A DNA stretch of 49,800 nucleotides from assembly GCA_020632885.1 (NCBI GenBank), contig JACKEQ010000037.1, positions 1 through 49,800 of the forward strand. Direction: 5' to 3'. Below are positions 1-8,032 of this stretch, in pieces (the stretch's first letter is position 1; every line of letters starts with the position of its first letter). The translations under genes and the position numbers were made by a program. Under the pieces are notes generated by a model. The model ran no database searches. It was given only the letters and a program-made list of their open reading frames with translations, and was not told where the DNA came from. This DNA comes from Alphaproteobacteria bacterium. Lineage in GTDB: Bacteria; Myxococcota_A; UBA796; GCA-2862545.

Positions 1-154
1 CGGTCCGTACGACACGTTCGTGCACGTCGAGGGGCCCGACCTGTCCGTGGGGCTGCGGCAGGAGGGCGCATCGATCGCCGTTCCGCCCGCGGGGGACGTG
101 CTGGACTGGGCCATGAAGGTGCTGGGCGAGGCGGAGGACCGCCTGCGGGCGTGA
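1..154 (+). CDS. 3' end of an unknown protein (partial)
   Basis: An open frame enters from the left edge and ends at TGA 152-154, giving the last 50 residues, ending in AEDRLRA. The fragment has no motif I recognise; it finishes with a charged, probably helical stretch. Its stop lies 40 bases before the trp operator, so it is a separate upstream transcription unit on the same strand. The frame is open across the whole fragment and has the G/C-rich third positions of neighbouring genes, which is the only support for it being coding. Confidence 0.5.
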   Translation, partial: GPYDTFVHVEGPDLSVGLRQEGASIAVPPAGDVLDWAMKVLGEAEDRLRA

Positions 155-194
155 GGGTCCCCGAGCCGACCTCCCTGGACAGGGCTGACCCGCT

Positions 195-212
195 GTATTA
201 GTAGAGTAATAC
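195..212. promoter_or_regulatory. TrpR-type operator at the head of the trp operon
   Basis: GTATTA-GTAGAG-TAATAC is a perfect 6-bp inverted repeat with a 6-bp centre, in an AT-rich island between G+C-rich genes. It matches the 18-bp Escherichia coli trp operator core GTACTAGTTAACTAGTAC at 13 of 18 positions. A possible -10 hexamer TAGAGT (202-207) lies inside it, so a bound repressor would occlude the promoter. A possible -35 TGGACA is at 176-181, but its spacing to that -10 is long (20 bp). The site ends 14 bases before the trpR start codon. Binding is inferred from the match and from the regulator being the next gene. Confidence 0.75.
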
Positions 213-226
213 AACGAGACAGACCC

Positions 227-532
227 ATGCCCAGTGTCCCCTCCCTGCCCGAAGACCTCCTCGCCGTCCTGTGCGACCTCGATCGGCCCGCCGAGCTCGC
301 CCGCGTCCTCGGCGACCTGCTCACGCCCTCCGAGGTCGAGGCGCTCGCCGAGCGCTGGACCATCGTGAAGCTCCTCGCGGGCGGGCACCCCCAGCGGGCC
401 GTGCGCGACGAGGTCGGCTGCTCGGTGACCACCGTGAGCCGCGGCGCCCGCCAGCTCCGCTACGGCGAAGGAGGCTTCGACCTGGCCTTCGACCGGCTCG
501 CCGCCCTGGGCCTCGGAGACCCCCGCGCATGA
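227..532 (+). CDS. trpR: TrpR-family repressor, first gene of the trp operon
   Basis: A 101-residue protein of the Trp repressor superfamily (TrpR and YerC/YecD). The core runs from LTPSEVEALAERW (about 33-45) through a helix-turn-helix with QRAVRDEVGCSVTTVSRG (about 56-73), matching the TrpR pattern of a Q-R-E-L helix followed by a T-I-T-R-G recognition helix. The tail LRYGEGGF resembles the YerC/YecD branch more than E. coli TrpR. The expected role is a Trp-bound dimer repressing the operon it heads, hence autoregulation. The adjacent trp-type operator and the eight biosynthetic genes behind it make this assignment stronger than the protein alone would. The stop codon overlaps the trpE start as ATGA. 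Confidence 0.85.
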   Translation: MPSVPSLPEDLLAVLCDLDRPAELARVLGDLLTPSEVEALAERWTIVKLLAGGHPQRAVRDEVGCSVTTVSRGARQLRYGEGGFDLAFDRLAALGLGDPRA

Positions 533-2064
533 TCGCCACGCCCGCCCGCGCCTCGGTGCTCGCGTACGAGGGTCCCGCCACGCACGTGGCCCTCGCCGTG
601 CGCCTCCTGGCCGACAGCCACACGCCCATCACGCTGTACCGGGCCCTCGCCGCCGGCCGTCCGCGCACCTTCCTGCTCGAGAGCGTCGTCGGGGGCGAGC
701 GCATGGGGCGCTTCAGCTTCGTGGGCGCCGACGTGCGCAGCCACCTGCGGTTCGACGCCGGACGCGCCTCGGTCACCCACCTCCGCGACGACGGGGTCGA
801 GCTCGAAGACCGCCCGGGCCACGACCCGCTGGAGGTCCTGAAGGACGTCCTGTCCCGCCGCACGGTCTGGGCACCCGACGACCTCCCGCGCTTCTCGGGC
901 GGCGCGGTGGGCTGGCTGGGGTTCGACTGCGTCAGCGCGTTCGAGCCGTCGGTCCCGCTGCCCGATGCACCGGGGCTCGGCGCGCCGATGGGCGAGATGC
1001 TGGTGGCCGACGCCATCGCGGCGTACGACCACGTGAAGCGGCAGGTCGTCCTGATCGTGCACGCCCCGCTCGCAGGCGACCGGGCGCTGGCGTACGACCG
1101 CGCGCTCGACCGCCTGCACGCCATGATCGGCCGGCTGTCCCTTCCGCATGGGGTCCCCGAGGCTCCCTGGCTCCTGCCGACCGAGGCGCCCGGGGCCATC
1201 GAAGCGTCCCTCCCCATCCGCAGCAACCGGACCCAGGAGGACATGGAGCACGCCGTCCGTGTCGCGAAGCAGGCCATCGAGGCGGGCGAGGTGTTCCAGG
1301 TCGTGCCGAGCCAGCGCCTGTCCGTGCCGGTCGAGGTGGACCCGCTGGTGCTCTACCGGGCCCTCCGCGCGGTGAACCCGTCGCCCTACATGTTCCTCCT
1401 GCGCCTCGACGAGCGCTCGCTGGTGGGCGCCTCGCCGGAGGTCCTGGTCCGCCTGGAGGACGACGAGCTGCTGGTGCGTCCCATCGCGGGCACCCGGCCG
1501 AGAGGGGAGACCCCCGCCGAGGACGAGGCGCTTGCCGCGGAGCTCCTGGCCGACGAGAAGGAGCTCGCCGAGCACCGCATGCTCGTGGACCTCGGTCGCA
1601 ACGACCTCGGTCGGGTGGCCGCGCGCGGCACGGTCCGCGTGGAGGACCCCGAGCACATCGAGCGGTACGCCCACGTCATGCACATCGTCACCGACGTCCG
1701 GGCCCGGCTGCGCGAGGGGCTCGACGCGTTCGACGTCCTACGGGCCTGCTTCCCGGCCGGCACCGTCTCCGGGGCCCCGAAGATCCGGGCTGCCGAGCTG
1801 CTCGCCACCTTGGAGCCCGACCGGCGCGGGCCGTACGCGGGGGCGGTCGGCTACTTCGGCTTCGACGGCAGTCTGGACACCTGCATCGCCATCCGCACCC
1901 TGGTCGTCGACGCGAACGGGGTCCACGTGCAGGCGGGTGCGGGTGTGGTGCACGACTCCGATCCGACCTCCGAGCACCTCGAGTGCCGCCGCAAGGCCCT
2001 GTCCTGCCTGCGCGCCCTCCAGCTCGCGCTCCAGCGCACCGGGTCCCTCGGAGGTGCGGCATGA
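529..2064 (+). CDS. trpE: Anthranilate synthase component I
   Basis: 511 residues, the usual TrpE length. It makes anthranilate from chorismate, using ammonia supplied by TrpG. The N-terminal domain carries LLES (residues 49-52), the tryptophan feedback-binding motif that separates TrpE from PabB. The chorismate-binding domain shows PIAGTRPRG, MLVDLGRNDLGRVA, FPAGTVSGAPKIRA and GAVGYFGFDG. I chose ATG 529 because it overlaps the trpR stop (ATGA) and gives the family N-terminus; the frame stays open upstream to 271, but that part is a shadow of trpR. Feedback inhibition by Trp is expected from the intact LLES, in addition to TrpR control. Confidence 0.97.
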   Translation: MIATPARASVLAYEGPATHVALAVRLLADSHTPITLYRALAAGRPRTFLLESVVGGERMGRFSFVGADVRSHLRFDAGRASVTHLRDDGVELEDRPGHDPLEVLKDVLSRRTVWAPDDLPRFSGGAVGWLGFDCVSAFEPSVPLPDAPGLGAPMGEMLVADAIAAYDHVKRQVVLIVHAPLAGDRALAYDRALDRLHAMIGRLSLPHGVPEAPWLLPTEAPGAIEASLPIRSNRTQEDMEHAVRVAKQAIEAGEVFQVVPSQRLSVPVEVDPLVLYRALRAVNPSPYMFLLRLDERSLVGASPEVLVRLEDDELLVRPIAGTRPRGETPAEDEALAAELLADEKELAEHRMLVDLGRNDLGRVAARGTVRVEDPEHIERYAHVMHIVTDVRARLREGLDAFDVLRACFPAGTVSGAPKIRAAELLATLEPDRRGPYAGAVGYFGFDGSLDTCIAIRTLVVDANGVHVQAGAGVVHDSDPTSEHLECRRKALSCLRALQLALQRTGSLGGAA

Positions 2065-2648
2065 CCGACGTGCTGGTCGTGGACAACTACGACTCGTTCA
2101 CCCACAACCTCGTCCAGCAGCTCTGGGAGCTCGGTGCGGAGGTGGAGGTCGTGCGGAACGACGCCGTCGACCTCGGGGACGTCCGGCGCATGGCACCCAC
2201 CCACGTCGTGCTCTCGCCGGGGCCGGGCCGCCCGGAGGTCGACCGGGACTTCGGGATCTGCGGCGTGCTGATCGACGAGCTCGTCGACACGCCGATCCTC
2301 GGCGTCTGTCTCGGCCACCAGGGCATCGGGTGGAAGCTCGGAGCGTCCGTCGTGCGCGCTCCGTCCATCGTGCACGGCAAGGTGGACCGGGTCCGTCACG
2401 GCGGTCGGGGCCTGTTCGCCGGCCTGCCCGACCCGCTGCCGGTGATGCGGTACCACTCGCTCGTGATCGACCGGGCGACGGTGCCCGACGTGCTGGAGAT
2501 CACCGCGGAGACCCAGGACGGGCTCGTGATGGCGGTCAGCCACCGGACCCGACCGCTCCACGGCATCCAGTTCCACCCGGAGTCCATCGGAACCCCCGAC
2601 GGTCACGGGCTCGTCGCCGCCTTCCTCCGCTCTGGGAGGCCGTCGTGA
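2061..2648 (+). CDS. trpG: Anthranilate synthase component II (glutamine amidotransferase)
   Basis: 195 residues, a class I glutamine amidotransferase. It hydrolyses glutamine and channels ammonia to TrpE. DNYDSFTHNLVQ opens the protein, SPGPGRP forms the oxyanion strand, GVCLGHQ holds the nucleophile Cys83, and HPES near residue 173 supplies the catalytic His-Glu. It is a stand-alone subunit, not fused to TrpE or TrpD. ATG 2061 overlaps the trpE stop by four bases and follows a strong GGAGGTG ribosome site at 2050-2056. It could also serve PabB in folate synthesis, as in some bacteria with a single amidotransferase, but no pabB is visible here. Confidence 0.96.
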   Translation: MTDVLVVDNYDSFTHNLVQQLWELGAEVEVVRNDAVDLGDVRRMAPTHVVLSPGPGRPEVDRDFGICGVLIDELVDTPILGVCLGHQGIGWKLGASVVRAPSIVHGKVDRVRHGGRGLFAGLPDPLPVMRYHSLVIDRATVPDVLEITAETQDGLVMAVSHRTRPLHGIQFHPESIGTPDGHGLVAAFLRSGRPS

Positions 2649-3655
2649 AGCCCGTGCTCGAAGCCCTCCTCGACAGCACCCAGCCCACGCCCGAGGCGGC
2701 ACGTTCGTCCATGGACGCCGTGATGCGCGGAGAGGTCGACGAGGTCGTGCTCGCCGCGGTGCTCACGGCCTTCCACCACGTCCCGCCCACCGCCGCGACG
2801 CTCGCAGCGTTCGCGCGGGCCATCCGGGGCCACATGGTGCGCGTCGAGGCGGAGGGCCCCCTGGTGGACACCTGCGGGACGGGTGGCTCCGGCCTCGACA
2901 CCGCGAACACCTCGACCCTGGCGGCGTTCGTGGTCGCGGCGTGCGGGGGACGGGTCGCCAAGCACGGCAACCGGTCCAGCAGCGGGAAGTGCGGCTCCAG
3001 CGACCTGCTCGAGGCCGTGGGCGTCCGGGTCGCGGTGGGTCCCGACGAGGCGGCCCGGCTGCTCGACGAGGTCGGGCTGGCCTTCCTGTTCGCCCCCGCG
3101 TACCACCCGTCCTTCCGTCACGTGGGCGCCGTGCGCCGTCGGCTCGGCTTCCGGACCGTCTTCAACCTGCTCGGTCCGCTCTGCAACCCGGCGGGCGCCG
3201 GCCGGCAGCTCCTCGGTGTGAGCGACCCCGCCCTCGCGCCGCTGCTCGCGGAGACCCTGGGCGTGCTCGGCAGCGACCGGGTGCTCGTGGTGCACGGCGA
3301 GGACGGTCTCGACGAGCTGTCGCTGGCCGCGCGCACCCGCACCTGGCGGCTCTCGGGAGGGCGGGTCGTGGAGGGCACCGTGGACGCGGTCGATCTCGGC
3401 CTCCTGCGGTCGCCCCCGGAGTCCTTCCGGGGCGGAGACGTCCCGACCAACGTGGCGATCTTCCACCGTGTGCTCGGCGGCGAGCCCGGTCCTCACACCG
3501 ATCTCGTCGTGCTGAACGCCGCCGCGGCGCTCGAGGTCGCCGGGGTGGCCGACACCCTGTCCGACGGGCTGCGGCTCGCGCGGGAGGCGGTCGCGTCCGG
3601 GGCGGCGCGGGAGCGCTTCGAGGCCTACCGGGCCGCTGCCGGGGTGTCCGCATGA
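2645..3655 (+). CDS. trpD: Anthranilate phosphoribosyltransferase
   Basis: 336 residues, the usual length for TrpD. It joins anthranilate to PRPP, releasing pyrophosphate. The PRPP loop is CGTGGSG (77-83); NTST and the KHGNR segment (106-110) that binds anthranilate and PRPP follow. The latter reads KHGNRSSSGKCGSSD where many homologues have S-V-S-S-K-S-G-S-A-D, a mild variation. GTG 2645 is chosen because it overlaps the trpG stop (GTGA) and follows GGGAGG at 2634-2639; the frame is open far upstream, but that is a shadow of trpE and trpG. Translational coupling to trpG is likely. Confidence 0.96.
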   Translation: MKPVLEALLDSTQPTPEAARSSMDAVMRGEVDEVVLAAVLTAFHHVPPTAATLAAFARAIRGHMVRVEAEGPLVDTCGTGGSGLDTANTSTLAAFVVAACGGRVAKHGNRSSSGKCGSSDLLEAVGVRVAVGPDEAARLLDEVGLAFLFAPAYHPSFRHVGAVRRRLGFRTVFNLLGPLCNPAGAGRQLLGVSDPALAPLLAETLGVLGSDRVLVVHGEDGLDELSLAARTRTWRLSGGRVVEGTVDAVDLGLLRSPPESFRGGDVPTNVAIFHRVLGGEPGPHTDLVVLNAAAALEVAGVADTLSDGLRLAREAVASGAARERFEAYRAAAGVSA

Positions 3656-4434
3656 GCCTCCACGTCCGCCATCCACCCGGCGTGCTGGGCGCGATCGTCG
3701 CCCGCACCGTGCGCGAGCTCGACGTCTGTGCGGTCCTCGACGAGCGTCCCGACCACCTCGTGCTCCGCGACTTCGCCGGTGCGCTGGAGGCCCCCGGGCT
3801 GTCTCTCATCGCCGAGGTGAAGCCGCGGTCCCCGAGTGCCGGCGACCTCCGTCGGGTCGACCCGGACGCGGTCGCGGCAGCCTATGCCCCCCACGCGGCC
3901 GCCGTGAGCGTGCTCGTGGACGGTCCGTCGTTCGGGGGGAGCTTCGAGCTGCTGCGGGCGATCCGGGAGCGCGTGCCCTGTCCGGTGCTCGCCAAGGGGT
4001 TCTTCGTGCACGGGAGCCAGGTCTGCCAGGCCCACGCGGCCGGGGCCGACGCCGTGCTGCTCATGGCGTCCATCCTCCCGCCGGACCGGCTCGCGGAGCT
4101 CCTCGAGCTGGTGCGGGATCTCGGCATGGAGGCGCTCGTCGAGGCCCACGACGACGCCGAGCTGGACGAGGTCCTGGCCACGGACGCCCGGGTCGTCGGG
4201 GTGAACAGCCGGGATCTCGCCACCCTCGCCATCGATCTGCCGGCCGCCATCGCCCGTCTGGCCCGGGTCGAAGGGCGCATCCGGGTCGCCGAGAGCGGGC
4301 TGGTCGACGCCGCGTCCGTCGAGGCGGTGCGACCGGTCGCCGATGCCGTGCTCGTGGGGACCGCCCTCATGCGCAGCGAGGACCCCTCGGCGGCCATTCG
4401 GGCCCTCGGGCTCGGGAGGTCGACGTGCTCGTGA
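3652..4434 (+). CDS. trpC: Indole-3-glycerol phosphate synthase
   Basis: 260 residues, a monofunctional TIM barrel with the typical TrpC length. It closes the indole ring of carboxyphenylaminodeoxyribulose phosphate with loss of CO2. Visible hallmarks are LIAEVKPRSPSAG (catalytic Glu55 and Lys57), VLAKGFF, EALVEAHD, VGVNSRDL and VAESGL, followed by DAVLVGTALM at the phosphate-binding end. The N-terminal helix precedes the barrel as in other IGP synthases. The start ATG overlaps the trpD stop by four bases, and the end overlaps trpF. No fusion to TrpF as in E. coli; the two are separate adjacent genes. Confidence 0.96.
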   Translation: MSLHVRHPPGVLGAIVARTVRELDVCAVLDERPDHLVLRDFAGALEAPGLSLIAEVKPRSPSAGDLRRVDPDAVAAAYAPHAAAVSVLVDGPSFGGSFELLRAIRERVPCPVLAKGFFVHGSQVCQAHAAGADAVLLMASILPPDRLAELLELVRDLGMEALVEAHDDAELDEVLATDARVVGVNSRDLATLAIDLPAAIARLARVEGRIRVAESGLVDAASVEAVRPVADAVLVGTALMRSEDPSAAIRALGLGRSTCS

Positions 4435-5018
4435 AGGTCTGTGGCGTGCGTGGGCCCGTGGACGTCGAGGCGTGCCTGGCTGCCGGCGTCGACCGGGTGG
4501 GGCTCAACTTCGCCCCAGGCTCCCGACGTCGGCTGGAGCCCGCCCAGGCGCGCTCGTTGGCCGGCCTGCTCCCCGAGGGGTCCGGCGTGGCGGTGTTCGC
4601 CGACCCGACGCTCGCGTTCGTCCGGGAGGTGCTGGAGCACACGGGCCTGCGGATCGCGCAGATCCACGGGACCTGCCCGTTCCTCCGGGACCTGGAGGGG
4701 GTCGACGTCATCCGGGCGCTCCCGGGCGATGCGCGGGATCTGGCGACGTTCGAGAGCCCGCACGTGGCGGCCTTCCTGCTCGACGGGCCCCGTCCGGGCA
4801 GCGGCACCCCGTGGGCCTGGGAGGGTGTGGGAGCCGAGCTGGCCGGGCGTCCCGTGTGGCTCGCCGGGGGTCTGACCCCCGAGAACGTCCAGCAGGCCAT
4901 CGCGCATGTGCAGCCTGCCGGCGTGGACGTGGCGTCCGGCGTGGAGCGGGACGGCACCATCGACCCGCAGCGGGTGGGCGCGTTCGTGCGCGCCGCGAGA
5001 CAGGAGGGGACACGATGA
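4425..5018 (+). CDS. trpF: Phosphoribosylanthranilate isomerase
   Basis: 197 residues, a small TIM barrel performing the Amadori rearrangement between TrpD and TrpC. The start VKVCGV (general base Cys6), GLNFAPGSRR, VAVFADP, QIHG, LLDGPRPGSG (catalytic Asp) and LAGGLTPENV, then GVDVASGVE, are all family signatures. Two in-frame GTG starts compete: 4425 (5 nt after GGGAGG, overlapping trpC by 10 nt) and 4431 (overlapping the trpC stop as GTGA). I prefer 4425 for its ribosome-site spacing. The gene ends in an ATGA overlap with trpB. Confidence 0.94.
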   Translation: MLVKVCGVRGPVDVEACLAAGVDRVGLNFAPGSRRRLEPAQARSLAGLLPEGSGVAVFADPTLAFVREVLEHTGLRIAQIHGTCPFLRDLEGVDVIRALPGDARDLATFESPHVAAFLLDGPRPGSGTPWAWEGVGAELAGRPVWLAGGLTPENVQQAIAHVQPAGVDVASGVERDGTIDPQRVGAFVRAARQEGTR

Positions 5019-6190
5019 TCGGAGACGGTCGCTTCGGCCGGTTCGGGGGGTTCTACGTCGCGGAGCCCCTGCTGCCCGCGCTGGAGGAGCTCGAGGCCGC
5101 GTGGCTCGACGCGCGCGAGGATCCGGCCTTCCGGGCCGAGCTGGACGGGCTCCTGCACGACTACGCGGGGCGTCCGACCCCGCTCTACCGGTCGCCGGCC
5201 CTGTCCGGCGCCATCGGCTGCCACGTGTACCTCAAGCGGGAGGACCTCCTGCACGGCGGCGCGCACAAGACGAACAACACGCTCGGTCAGGGGCTGCTGG
5301 CGAAGCGCATGGGCCGGACGCGCCTCATCGCGGAGACGGGGGCCGGCCAGCACGGCGTCGCGACCGCGATGATCGGCGCCTTGCTGGGGCTCGACGTGAA
5401 GGTGTTCATGGGCGCCACCGACGTCGCGCGGCAGGCGCCCAACGTCGCCCGGATGCGGCTGTTCGGCGCGGAGGTCGTGCCCGTGTCGGACGGCTCGGCG
5501 AGCCTGAAGGACGCCATCAACGAGGCGCTCCGGTACTGGACCGAGCACGTGCGGGACACCTTCTACGTCTTCGGCACGGCCGCCGGGCCCCACCCGTACC
5601 CCGCGCTCGTGAAGGACTTCCAGCGCGTCATCGGCGAGGAGATCGCCGAGCAGCTCGAGCGCGCGCACGGCCGCGGTCCGGACGTGGTGGTCGCGTGCGT
5701 CGGCGGGGGCAGCAACGCGATCGGCGCGTTCGCGCGCTTCCTGGGCGAGCCCGACGTGCGGTTGATCGGCGTGGAGCCCGGTGGACACGGGCTCGATTCG
5801 GGGGCCCACGGCGCCACCCTCGGCGCTGGACGACCCGGCTGCGTGCACGGGTCGCTGTCCTACCTGCTCCAGGACGACGTCGGGCAGGTGCGGGAAGCGC
5901 ACAGCATCTCGGCCGGGCTCGACTACCCGGGCGTGGGTCCCGAGCATGCGCACCTGCTCGAGAGCGGGCGGGCGACCTACATCAGCGCGACCGACGACGA
6001 GGCCCTCGACGCCTTCGCCTGGCTGTGTCGCGAGGAGGGCATCCTCCCGGCGCTGGAGTCCAGCCACGCCATCGCGGGGGCCCTGAAGCTGGCCGGCGAG
6101 CTGGACCCCGACTCCATCCTGGTGATCAACCTCTCTGGCCGCGGCGACAAGGACCTCGCCCACGCCATGGCCGCCCTGGAGGCCCGATGA
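5015..6190 (+). CDS. trpB: Tryptophan synthase beta chain
   Basis: 391 residues, a PLP enzyme of the TrpB1 class. It condenses indole and serine to tryptophan in an alpha2-beta2 complex with TrpA. HKTNN contains the PLP Lys85; ETGAGQHG forms the substrate-carboxylate loop; GGGSNAIG binds the PLP phosphate. GFYVAEPL near the N-terminus and SAGLDYPGVGP complete the pattern. ATG 5015 overlaps the trpF stop by four bases and sits behind AGGAGG (5002-5007), one of the best ribosome sites in the operon. The downstream overlap with trpA is again ATGA, consistent with balanced subunit synthesis. Confidence 0.97.
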   Translation: MIGDGRFGRFGGFYVAEPLLPALEELEAAWLDAREDPAFRAELDGLLHDYAGRPTPLYRSPALSGAIGCHVYLKREDLLHGGAHKTNNTLGQGLLAKRMGRTRLIAETGAGQHGVATAMIGALLGLDVKVFMGATDVARQAPNVARMRLFGAEVVPVSDGSASLKDAINEALRYWTEHVRDTFYVFGTAAGPHPYPALVKDFQRVIGEEIAEQLERAHGRGPDVVVACVGGGSNAIGAFARFLGEPDVRLIGVEPGGHGLDSGAHGATLGAGRPGCVHGSLSYLLQDDVGQVREAHSISAGLDYPGVGPEHAHLLESGRATYISATDDEALDAFAWLCREEGILPALESSHAIAGALKLAGELDPDSILVINLSGRGDKDLAHAMAALEAR

Positions 6191-6999
6191 CCTCGCGGTT
6201 CGAAGCCCTGGCGGCCGCCCGGAAGGCCGAAGGGCACGGGGTGTTCGTGCCGTTCCTCGTCATCGGCGACCCCGACCCCGACACGTCGCTGCGGCTCGCA
6301 CGCGGGCTCGTCCAGGCGGGGGCGGACGCCCTCGAGCTGGGCCTGCCGTTCTCCGACCCCCCCGCCGACGGACCCGTCGTGCAGGCGGCCGATCAGCGGT
6401 CCCTCGCTGCGGGCACCACCACCACGAGCGCGCTCGCCTGGATCGGTCGCCTGCGGGAGACCGTGGACGTCCCGATCTCGTTGCTCGTGTACTTCAACCT
6501 CGTGCTCCAGCACGGGGTCGAGGCCTTCTACGCCCGATGCGGGGAGGTCGGTGTGGACGCCGTGCTCGTCGCCGACCTGCCGCCCGAGCACAGCGACGAG
6601 GTGCTCGCTGCAGCCCGCGCGCACGGGGTCTCCACGATCTACCTCGCGAGCGAGCTGTCCACGCCGGCCCGTCTGGAGCGCATCGCCGCGGTCTGCGAGG
6701 GCTACGTGTACGCGCTCGCGCGTGTCGGGGTGACGGGCCAGCACTCGGAGGTCGTCCCGTCCCTCGGGCCCGCCCTGGAGCGCATGCGCGCGGCGATCGA
6801 CCTGCCGCTGCTGGTCGGGTTCGGCATCTCCACCCCCGCCAACGTGCGGTCCGCCCTCGAGGCCGGTGCAGACGGGGTCATCGTCGGCAGCGCGCTCGTC
6901 CGGCACATCGAACACCACCTCGGCGACCCGGACGCGATGGAGGCCGCCATGGTCCACCACGCCCGGGAGCTTCACGCCGCCACCCGGAGGACCCCCTGA
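6187..6999 (+). CDS. trpA: Tryptophan synthase alpha chain
   Basis: 270 residues, a TIM barrel that cleaves indole-3-glycerol phosphate and channels indole to TrpB. Catalytic Glu50 lies in ALELGLPFSDP and Asp61 in PPADGP, matching Glu49 and Asp60 of the Salmonella enzyme. VLVADLPPEH, VGFGIS and DGVIVGSALV line the phosphate site. Length is typical. The start overlaps the trpB stop by four bases, and the last codon runs into the DAHP synthase start as TGATG. Nothing appears truncated. Confidence 0.96.
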   Translation: MTSRFEALAAARKAEGHGVFVPFLVIGDPDPDTSLRLARGLVQAGADALELGLPFSDPPADGPVVQAADQRSLAAGTTTTSALAWIGRLRETVDVPISLLVYFNLVLQHGVEAFYARCGEVGVDAVLVADLPPEHSDEVLAAARAHGVSTIYLASELSTPARLERIAAVCEGYVYALARVGVTGQHSEVVPSLGPALERMRAAIDLPLLVGFGISTPANVRSALEAGADGVIVGSALVRHIEHHLGDPDAMEAAMVHHARELHAATRRTP

Positions 7000-8024
7000 T
7001 GCTCATCGTCATGGAGCACGACGCCACCGAACCGCAGATCGAGAGGGTCTGCTCCGCCATCCGCTCGCTGGGTCTCGATGCCCGTCCGATGCCGGGGGCC
7101 GAGCGCACCGCCATCGGCATCGTGGGCAACGAACGCCCCGTGGATCCGGCCCGCTTCGCGGGGCTGCCCGGCGTCCGCCAGACCCTGTCCGTCAGCGCGC
7201 CGTACAAGCAGGTCAGCCGTGAGTGGCGGCGGGAGGACACCGTCATCGAGCTCGCGAACGGCACGCGCATCGGGGGCCGCCAGGTCGTCGTGATGGGCGG
7301 GCCGTGCGCCGTGGAGTCCGAGCAGCAGCTCTTCGCGGCCGCCGAGGTCGTGGCGGGGGCGGGCGCCACGGTCCTGCGCGGAGGTGCGTTCAAGCCGCGC
7401 ACGTCGCCGTACGCGTTCCAGGGGCTCGGCGTGGAGGGGCTCGAGCTCCTCGCGAAGGCCCGGGATCGGTTCGGTCTCGCGGTCGTCACGGAGGCCATGG
7501 ATCCGGAGGGCGCCCGTGTCGTCGCGGACTTCGCGGACATCGTCCAGATCGGTGCCCGCAACATGCAGAACTACGCGCTGCTCCGCGAGGTCGGCCGGCT
7601 GGGACGCCCCGTGATGCTGAAGCGGGGCATGTCGGCGACGGTGAAGGAGTGGTTGCTCGCGGCGGAGTACATCCTGGCCGAGGGGAACCCGCACGTGATG
7701 CTGTGCGAGCGCGGGATCCGCGGGTTCGACGACGCCACGCGCAACGTGCTGGACGTGGGGTCGATCGCGCTCGTGAAGCGGCTGTCGCACCTCCCGGTCA
7801 TCGGCGACCCCAGCCACGCGACGGGCGTCCGGGACCTCGTGGTGCCTGCGGCCCGGGCCTCCATCGCGGCCGGTGCCGACGGGGTCATCGTGGAGACCCA
7901 CCCCAACCCGGCCGAGGCGCTCTCGGACGGCCAGCAGGCCCTCCCGCCCGAGCGTTTCACGTCCATGGTCGGCGAGCTGCGCGCCATCGCGGAGGTGCTG
8001 GGCAGGGGGCTCGTGGGGCTGTAG
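6999..8024 (+). CDS. aroF: 3-deoxy-7-phosphoheptulonate (DAHP) synthase, type I-beta with N-terminal regulatory domain
   Basis: 341 residues. It condenses PEP and erythrose 4-phosphate, the first step of the shikimate pathway that feeds chorismate to TrpE. Residues 1-70 (MLIVMEHDAT onward) form the ferredoxin/ACT-like domain known from the Thermotoga enzyme, where it mediates aromatic amino acid inhibition. The catalytic barrel follows: GPCAVES with metal ligand Cys103, GGAFKPRTSPYAFQG, IGARNMQNY, LKRGMS, LCERGIR and GDPSHATG. It is the last gene of the trp operon, joined to trpA by a one-base overlap (TGATG), so TrpR should also control the pathway entry point. The family symbol is approximate; KDO8P synthase is excluded by the N-terminal domain and context. 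Confidence 0.93.
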   Translation: MLIVMEHDATEPQIERVCSAIRSLGLDARPMPGAERTAIGIVGNERPVDPARFAGLPGVRQTLSVSAPYKQVSREWRREDTVIELANGTRIGGRQVVVMGGPCAVESEQQLFAAAEVVAGAGATVLRGGAFKPRTSPYAFQGLGVEGLELLAKARDRFGLAVVTEAMDPEGARVVADFADIVQIGARNMQNYALLREVGRLGRPVMLKRGMSATVKEWLLAAEYILAEGNPHVMLCERGIRGFDDATRNVLDVGSIALVKRLSHLPVIGDPSHATGVRDLVVPAARASIAAGADGVIVETHPNPAEALSDGQQALPPERFTSMVGELRAIAEVLGRGLVGL

Positions 8025-8032
8025 GGGGCCGC

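Noticed and set aside
271..528. Upstream in-frame extension of TrpE by 86 residues
   Set aside because: The stretch is a low-complexity Arg/Pro/Ala shadow of trpR in another frame; ATG 529 overlaps the trpR stop and gives the family N-terminus.
5015..6999. Possible fusion or frameshift between TrpB and TrpA
   Set aside because: Both proteins are full length with separate starts; the ATGA overlap is the normal junction type of this operon.
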